Source: CAZFLD01 sp964519835
GTDB lineage: Bacteria; Spirochaetota; Spirochaetia; DSM-27196; CAZFLD01
Assembly (NCBI GenBank): GCA_964519835.1
Contig: CAZFLD010000029.1
Coordinates: 1-46,682, forward strand
DNA: 46,682 nucleotides
Direction of reading: 5' to 3'
In this document: piece by piece, positions 41,919 to 46,682 of the stretch
Position numbering within the stretch: the first letter of the stretch is position 1
Layout of the letters: every line of letters begins with the position of its first letter
Position numbers and translations under genes: made by a program
Notes under the pieces: generated by a model
The model's database searches: none
Seen by the model: only the letters and a program-made list of their open reading frames with translations
What the model was told of the DNA's origin: nothing

Positions 41919-42146
41919 ATGGTGAAAAAACTAACAAAACACGGTAACAGCCTGGCTCTCATCATTGATAGGGCGGTTTTAGATTTACTCGAAATAAATG
42001 ACGATACGCCCTTGGATATTACAACTGACGGCCAAGTGCTTGTGGTTACGCCGGTGCGGGACGAAGCGCGTCGAGAAAAATTTAATGATGCCTTGAGATC
42101 GGCTAACAAAAAATACGGAAGAGCTCTCAAACATTTAGCTGAATAG
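41919..42146 (+). CDS. AbrB/MazE-type antitoxin
   Basis: 75 aa. Swapped-hairpin AbrB fold: VKKLTKHGNSLALIIDRAVL then LEINDDTPLDITTDGQVLVV, the pattern of MazE/SpoVT-type DNA-binding domains. The C-terminal 25 residues (EKFNDALRSANKKYGRALKH) are helical and should block the toxin. Two bases separate its stop from the toxin start. It probably binds the 11-bp repeats in front of it. Confidence 0.9.
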   Translation: MVKKLTKHGNSLALIIDRAVLDLLEINDDTPLDITTDGQVLVVTPVRDEARREKFNDALRSANKKYGRALKHLAE

Positions 42147-42148
42147 GC

Positions 42149-42535
42149 GTGAATCCTGTTTTTCTTACGCTCGGTGAAATTCTAGAGATTCATCAAGACC
42201 AGATTGACCGATATGGCGGCATTTCAGGCATCCGGGACATCAGGCTTTTACAATCCACGATAGCTATACCTGCCGCAAGCTATGGAGGGCAATTCCTGCA
42301 TAGCGATGTATTTGAAATGGCTGCCGCGTATCTTTTCCACATTTCACGGAATCATCCGTTTGTGGATGGGAATAAGAGAACAGGCGCGGTAGCCGCGATG
42401 GTATCTCTGGCATTGAATGGCATAGAACTGGATGCTGAAGAAGACGAGTTTGAGAAGATAGTTCAGCAGGTTGCGGAAGCGAAAGCAGGAAAAGAAACGG
42501 TGGCGACGTTTTTAAGGGCTAATTCCACATCGTGA
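42149..42535 (+). CDS. doc: Death-on-curing (Doc) family toxin
   Basis: 128 aa with GTG start at 42149. Fic-fold protein of the Doc group: ILEIHQDQIDRYGG at the start and the active-site loop HPFVDGNKRTGAV (His69, Asp73, Asn75, Lys76, Arg77). The Lys in place of the second Gly of the AMPylase HxFxDGNGR motif is the mark of Doc, which phosphorylates and inactivates EF-Tu. Intact, paired with the AbrB-type antitoxin. Confidence 0.92.
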   Translation: MNPVFLTLGEILEIHQDQIDRYGGISGIRDIRLLQSTIAIPAASYGGQFLHSDVFEMAAAYLFHISRNHPFVDGNKRTGAVAAMVSLALNGIELDAEEDEFEKIVQQVAEAKAGKETVATFLRANSTS

Positions 42536-42568
42536 GAGTACCGCCGATCGTTCTTGCACCCCATAATT

Positions 42569-42709
42569 ATGATGGTGCCATCTTCATTGGCACGAAATAC
42601 CATCCCGAACCACTATCCCGTCAAAATCGGCATGCTGAACAACATACTCTCCGAAATCGCAGTCGCTGGTGGGGCTGACCAAATCCGAACTGAATCAGCA
42701 ACAATTTGA
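42569..42709 (+). pseudogene. Possible HicA-like toxin fragment
   Basis: A 46-codon frame after doc (in the same frame as its stop) contains NTIPNHYPVKIGMLNNILSE, which resembles the C-terminal half of HicA-type mRNA interferases, where a (V/I)P-x-H stretch is followed by G-x-L-x-x-IL. The N-terminal half with the catalytic GSH is missing and no HicB gene follows. Short and uncertain. Confidence 0.35.
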
Positions 42710-42840
42710 TGTGTAAAACGCGTGATTGTGCCGAGGGGCTCGCTCCGACTGCGCAGCGGGAGCGGCGCGGATCGTTGCCCGTCTTTTATGAAGTCGGCAC
42801 CGGCGTTTCGTCGGACAACACAACCGCTTCCCCCCGAGCC

Positions 42841-44844
42841 TCACGCCCCGTCCGCCAACCCGGCCTCTATCAGTGTCGCCGCGGCCGGCACGCCGGACTC
42901 GCCCCAGCCCATCATCGCGTAGAATGTGTTGATACAGTCCTGAAACCGGGCGCGGTCGAGGACGTCGCCCTCCCGTTTTGATCCTCGCAGAGGCTCTTCG
43001 AAAAAACGGTTTGGAAGTGTGTCGTGCTCGGGGCCGATGCCCTCGCGAGCGTTGAAGAGGCGCATCAGGTGGAGGCGGCGCTCGCCGGCTTTGATGATCT
43101 CGTAGGAGCTTGTTTCCCAGCCGGTGATTGCGGCGACAAGGCGGCTCATCGCTTCCAGGGACAACAGGCGGGTTGGTGCGATGCCGAATATACACATGTC
43201 AAAGGCGTCGGCGGCGGACCACAGTGTAGCGAGGGCTTTGAAGTTTGCGACCTTTTTGGGGCCGAGGTAGTCCATCGGGATTCGCTCGAGAATGCCGAGC
43301 GTTCGCGAGTATCGCAACGTGTAGTCCCACCCTACTTCGGTGTCGAAGTCCCAGTCGTGCTCGCAGATGTCGTAGCGGGGCCCAATCGGGGCAACGGCAT
43401 AGCCAAGGGCCAGATTGGTCTGGCTTCTCGGCTCAAACGGGACCAGTTCCAGACCCTTCACGTGCATGGCAAACCGCATCGCATCGCCGCCGATCTCTTT
43501 GGCAAAGCGCCGGCTACCCTCGGCCAACCTGTCGCCGATTCCTTCTCGAAGCGCGACAGCCGCAATAAGCCGCAGGACACCGCCGGCATCGCCGAAGGCG
43601 GGAATCTCGTCCGCCGGGGCGGTGACGGAGTCGAGCACACCGGCCGCCTTAATCTCTATTGCCGCGGAGAGTGTGTAACCAAGCGATGTCGGATCCAAGC
43701 CGTAGCGGTTGCAGAGGTGAGAAGCCTCGAGCACGGCGTCGAGGTCGGTGAGTCCAAGGTTTACGCCCAGGGCACCGGTTGCCTCCTGATGGATCGCGTA
43801 ATCGGCGGCGCTTTCCGCGGAGGCGCCACCGTCGGTGGCCGATGTTGCCGGCCGGCCGACATCGTTTGGCCGAATGGATTTGATACATCCCACAGGGCAG
43901 TCGGGACAGCCGAGCTCGGAGATCTCGTGCTCGAGGAACCGCTCTTTTTTTTAGTTCTCAATGCCGGCAAGCTCTGCTTTGCTGTAGTTGTTCACCGACA
44001 GCGCGGCGTCAATCCCGTGAAGATATACCCAGCAACTGAACCCCGGGGGCTCGGCCTGCCACCGTGTTAGGTCGTTTTTTGGAATGTCGGCTTCGAAGGC
44101 TCGAGCAATCCGGTCCACACCGGCAGGGTCGGCGATTCTCGGCGGAACAGGATGTCCTACAAGAGCCAGGGCCTTGAGCTTTTTTGACCCCATGACGGCG
44201 CCGAGGCCCATGCGTGACGCTTGGTAACCGTGGTCGGTAACAATGGACGCAAACCGCACGAGCTTCTCACCGGCCGGCCCGACGGCCGCCACGTGAACCG
44301 CCGCCGCCACGCCACTGCCCCGTGTTCCGGTCTCGCCGGGGCCGTCAGGGGCACGCCGCTCGGGGGCGGCGTGGCCGCGCGTGCACAGCTCAACTACGGC
44401 TTCGGTGGTGGCTCCCACCTCTGCCCCGGCGAGATATCCGGCCTCGACAAAACGCACCTCGCCGTTCTCTATTACAACCGCGACCAGCTCGGCGGACGCC
44501 CCGTGAAAGACTATTGCATCAAACCCGGAGCCCTTGAGGGCGGTACCGAATGGGCCCTCGGTGCGGGTTTCGCCTACCCCGCCGGTAAGCGGCGACTTCG
44601 CTACGGTGGAAAATCGCGCCATTGCCGGGGCGGGAGTTCCGGCGACGACGCTCGAAGCAAAAACCAAAATGTTGTCCGGCCCCATGGGGTCCGCATTCAC
44701 GGGCACATGATCGAGAAGAAGTCGCGTCCCGAGCAGCCCGCCGCCGACGTAGGTCCTCCAGAAAATCTCGTCGGGCGCTTCGACGCGCGTTGAGCGTTTG
44801 TATAGGTCGATGTGCAGGATCCGTCCATGATAACCAAATGGCAT
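42841..44844 (-). pseudogene. Aldehyde:ferredoxin oxidoreductase interrupted by one in-frame TAA
   Basis: Start at the ATG at 44844 (AAGGAG 7 nt upstream). The first part, 43951-44844, has the tungstopterin-binding N-terminal domain (YHGRILHIDLYKR; YVGGGLLGTRLLLD; ARFSTVAKSPLTGG; GRASRMGLGAVMGSKKLK-like block). It ends IEN-TAA (43951-43953). In the same frame directly behind it the protein goes on: KKERFLEHEISELGCPDCPV then GCIKSI, carrying the family's iron-sulfur Cys motif, and then to 42841 (GLDPTSLGYTLSAAIE, AMHVKGLELVPFEPRS). Only the single stop breaks a full-length gene. Such enzymes oxidise aldehydes to acids with ferredoxin. A nonsense mutation or a sequence error is likely; no recoding signal is apparent. 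Confidence 0.85.
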
Positions 44845-45081
44845 CTCATTGCTCCTTTTTGTTCCGACCGGCCGGACGCACACGCCCGATTTTGGATGCT
44901 TGACGTGTCGGCAAAAGCCGCGCTCTTCTTGTTAACGCTCTTGCACTCCGCCGCTCCGGACGAGTAGAGACGATAGTTGGTCGGCAAAAGATCGACAATC
45001 CCCCGGTTCCACCTCACCTTTTGGCTCGGAGTGTTGTACAATGATGATAGTTTTTGTCTGCTATTTGCCACGGAGGTACGT

Positions 45082-45747
45082 ATGAAACGACTGATCATGG
45101 GCCTTGCAATCGCGGGGATCGTAGGGACGCTCGGCGCATGTTCGCTCTTCGAAGATCTGTTTGGTGCGGTGCAGCCCCCCGACACACCCACAAACTTCGG
45201 AATCATAAGGCTTACGGACTCGAGCATCACTCTAAGCTGGATAGACAACGCGGAGAATGAACAAGGCTTTCGGGTAGAGAGACGGGTCGGAACAAGCACG
45301 GTATGGCAACAGATTGCGACCGTCTCTCGCGACGTGACCACGTATGAAGATTCCGGGCTCTCCGGAACGGATCTCCACTTCTACCGAGTTCGCGCCTACA
45401 ACAGGGAAGGGGCGTCCGACTACACCAGCGATGTTTCCGCCTACCTAACCGGCGGTGCGGATTTGGAGCCTAACATCTCCATAACGTCACCTTCGACCGG
45501 CGATACGGTTTCCAGTCCCGTTTCGATTGCCTTTGAGGTCACCGACTGGGACCTGGAATCCGGTGACGGGAAACCGACGCACTTTCACGTTTTTGTAAAT
45601 GGAGTGGATAAGTCGGGAGCGGTGCACCAACTTACGCCGTGGAGCATTGAGCTCGAGGCGGGAAACTACACAATCACCTTTGAGTTGGCCAACGCCGATC
45701 ACAAGTTTATCGGCATTAACGACACCATAGAGATTACCGTCCAGTAA
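45082..45747 (+). CDS. Lipoprotein with fibronectin type III domain
   Basis: 221 aa from the ATG at 45082, with GGAGG upstream; the longer frame to 44977 lacks a signal peptide at its start. Lipoprotein signal MKRLIMGLAIAGIVGTLGAC with lipobox LGAC. Residues about 35-120 form an FN3 domain (PTNFGIIRLTDSSITLSWID; FRVERRVG; FYRVRAYNREGASDYTS). Residues about 130-221 form a second beta-sandwich (ISITSPSTGDTVSSPVSIAF; FHVFVNGVDKSG; DTIEITVQ). Surface or periplasmic; partner unknown. A -10 TACAAT lies at 45037-45042. Confidence 0.88.
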   Translation: MKRLIMGLAIAGIVGTLGACSLFEDLFGAVQPPDTPTNFGIIRLTDSSITLSWIDNAENEQGFRVERRVGTSTVWQQIATVSRDVTTYEDSGLSGTDLHFYRVRAYNREGASDYTSDVSAYLTGGADLEPNISITSPSTGDTVSSPVSIAFEVTDWDLESGDGKPTHFHVFVNGVDKSGAVHQLTPWSIELEAGNYTITFELANADHKFIGINDTIEITVQ

Positions 45748-46591
45748 ACCGAAGTGTTATGCGGGCCCCATTGTCGTGAATTGTCAACGCGACACTCTGG
45801 GTATCTGAGTCTTCCTCGACGCGGGCCGATATCTCGAGTCGGTTAGGCCGGTCGTCTTTGAACGCGTATTTTATAGCGTTTGTAAGCAGTTCGTTGACGA
45901 TGATTGTGATTGCCGGCGGGGTCGCCGTTCGAACCGGCAGATCGAGATAGGGAATGTCGACAATGACATCGACACTCAGCGCCGTAGTGCCCAACACTTC
46001 ACTTGCGAGCGCCGACACATAGTCGGCCAAAACAATCGACTCGGCTCGTTCTTCGCGGTAGAGCTTGTCGTACCGAACCCTCGTCTTTGACTTCGTCCCT
46101 CTGAAGCGCAAGAAGGCTTCGCATCACAAACATGTTGTTCTTGATCCGGTGGTGTACCTCTTTTAGAATAGGCTCTCTTTTATCAAGCAATCTCTGGATT
46201 CGCTCTTGTTCAACAGCCCAACAAACAGGGCCTCGTCGGAGTCCCCGTTTACACAGGCAAACGAACGAACATTCCCGTCCAGGCATACAGACGGGGCGGA
46301 CTCGATTGCAGCTGCGGCGGACACGGGATAATCGAAGTTCCCGATGTCGATGCCGATCTCTTTGTAGGTCGGTAATATGCGCCGCACATCCTCGGCTATG
46401 TGAAGCCACACGGCTTCCGCGCCACGGCGTTTGAGGTCCGAGCAGAGCGTTTTGAGTCTTGGAAGCTCGTGCTCACGAAAGAATTGCGGCGGAATAAACT
46501 CGGGTGTTGCCGACGGATTGAATATCAGCGGAACATGGACGCCGTGGTCCAAGAGTGCCGATCCTAATCGAACCGCGGTCTCCGTCGACAA
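45734..46591 (-). pseudogene. Decayed sensor histidine kinase with UroD-like N-terminal part
   Basis: Three frames on one strand must be joined. From 46591: ALLDHGVHVPLIFNPSATPE, then RGAEAVWLHIAEDVRRILP and GIDIGNFDYPV with VCLDGNVRSF, which match the C-terminal part of uroporphyrinogen decarboxylase-family proteins. About 46200 a one-base shift leads to EPILKEVHHRIKNNMFVMRS, the dimerisation/phospho-His helix of HisKA_2 kinases. About 46090 another break, with apparent loss of some 15-20 codons, leads to DKLYREERAESIVLADYV and then NELLTNAIKYAF, the N box of the ATPase domain. The nucleotide-binding remainder (G boxes) is missing. It cannot encode a working kinase as it stands. Confidence 0.75.
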
Positions 46592-46631
46592 TTGCGCTGG
46601 TCAACTGGTCCACGCGGCGCAAGGGGAAGTT

Positions 46632-46682
46632 TTACTCGGCGGAAACGGTGCGGTTTCTTCCCTGTTGTTTGGCGGCGTAGAG
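46632..46682 (-). CDS. Partial diguanylate cyclase (GGDEF) C-terminus
   Basis: The last 16 codons of a gene that runs off the right edge: LYAAKQQGRNRTVSAE then TAA. A-L-Y-x-A-K-x-x-G-R-N-R is the end of the GGDEF domain, which makes cyclic di-GMP. It lies 40 nt upstream of, and on the same strand as, the UroD-like/kinase pseudogene, so it may have been the first gene of that unit. Confidence 0.75.
   Translation of the reverse strand, partial: LYAAKQQGRNRTVSAE

Larger units (their letters stand above)
39593..42709 (+). mobile_element. Eroded tRNA-integrated element (left part)
   Basis: From the 3' end of tRNA-Val(CAC) the window holds, in order, three 11-bp direct repeats, a decayed tyrosine recombinase, an IS3 remnant, a RelBE-like pair, an AbrB/Doc pair and a HicA-like fragment. 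Base composition becomes clearly richer in A and T from about 40.8 to 42.7 kb compared with the GC-rich flanks. No second copy of the tRNA 3' end was found to the right, so the outer boundary is a guess based on where GC-rich chromosomal genes resume. Confidence 0.5.

Noticed and set aside
43951..43953. Recoding of the stop in the oxidoreductase as selenocysteine or pyrrolysine
   Set aside because: Those use TGA and TAG; this codon is TAA and no special downstream structure is apparent.
42695..44070. Long open frames antisense and out of frame across the oxidoreductase
   Set aside because: They mirror the codon pattern of the oxidoreductase and have no family features.
42840..46682. Right attachment site (second copy of the tRNA-Val 3' end)
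   Set aside because: No copy of the T-arm/acceptor sequence could be found by eye to the right of the element.

Overview
The window is a chromosomal segment of a bacterium that looks like a free-living, probably anaerobic spirochaete (Spirochaetota). The indications are a PUR-alpha/DUF3276 protein like the Borrelia regulator BpuR, a spirochaete/mitochondrial-type EF-G next to a second EF-G-like GTPase, a neelaredoxin-type superoxide reductase, a short SMC without a recognisable hinge, and several lineage-type exported proteins with no recognisable domain. The assignment rests on gene content only; no tree was built. Starts at TTG and GTG are common, and many neighbours overlap or are translationally coupled.

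Layout. 1-6.2 kb, leftward: a translation/SRP operon, ffh-rpsP-khpA-rimM-trmD-rplS, which continues into a FliK-like protein, a stand-alone FlhB C-terminal domain, an HD-GYP protein and a truncated YraN. It has a clear sigma-70 promoter at 6126-6154. 6.2-11.5 kb, leftward: smc, a small membrane protein and a large TPR lipoprotein. 11.7-12.7 kb, rightward: superoxide reductase and rnhB. 12.6-20.0 kb, leftward: BpuR-like protein, a class I amidotransferase, two unknown proteins, an M18 aminopeptidase with no standard start codon, a Na+/Ca2+ exchanger, an exported protein with a probable frameshift, and a GNAT enzyme. 20.3-27.0 kb: tRNA-Val(UAC), a MscS channel, then rightward two EF-G paralogues and a LarA-like nickel racemase. 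27.0-34.9 kb, leftward: citrate synthase, trmB, GAF-EI (PtsP) and mfd. 34.9-39.3 kb, rightward: a BsuPI-like exported protein, a pseudo-receiver/PilZ protein, a small unknown, metK and amrS, closed by a terminator.

39.3-42.7 kb is accessory DNA. It starts with tRNA-Asn and tRNA-Val(CAC). Behind the tRNA-Val are three 11-bp direct repeats, a decayed tyrosine integrase, an IS3-family remnant, a RelBE-like toxin-antitoxin pair, an AbrB/Doc pair preceded by five TGG-starting units at an exact 11-bp period with a perfect TATAAT inside, and a possible HicA fragment. It reads as the eroded left end of a tRNA-integrated element in which mainly addiction modules survive.

42.8-46.7 kb holds decaying chromosomal genes: an aldehyde:ferredoxin oxidoreductase split by one in-frame TAA, an FN3 lipoprotein, a sensor kinase pseudogene whose front half resembles the C-terminal part of uroporphyrinogen decarboxylase-family proteins, and the last codons of a GGDEF protein.

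I did not find a plainly new multi-gene system. The strongest unusual signals are the helically phased operator of the AbrB/Doc module, the LarA-like protein that keeps the nickel-cofactor residues, the hinge-less SMC with a possibly leaderless promoter, the missing start codon of the aminopeptidase, and the UroD-like/histidine-kinase fusion.
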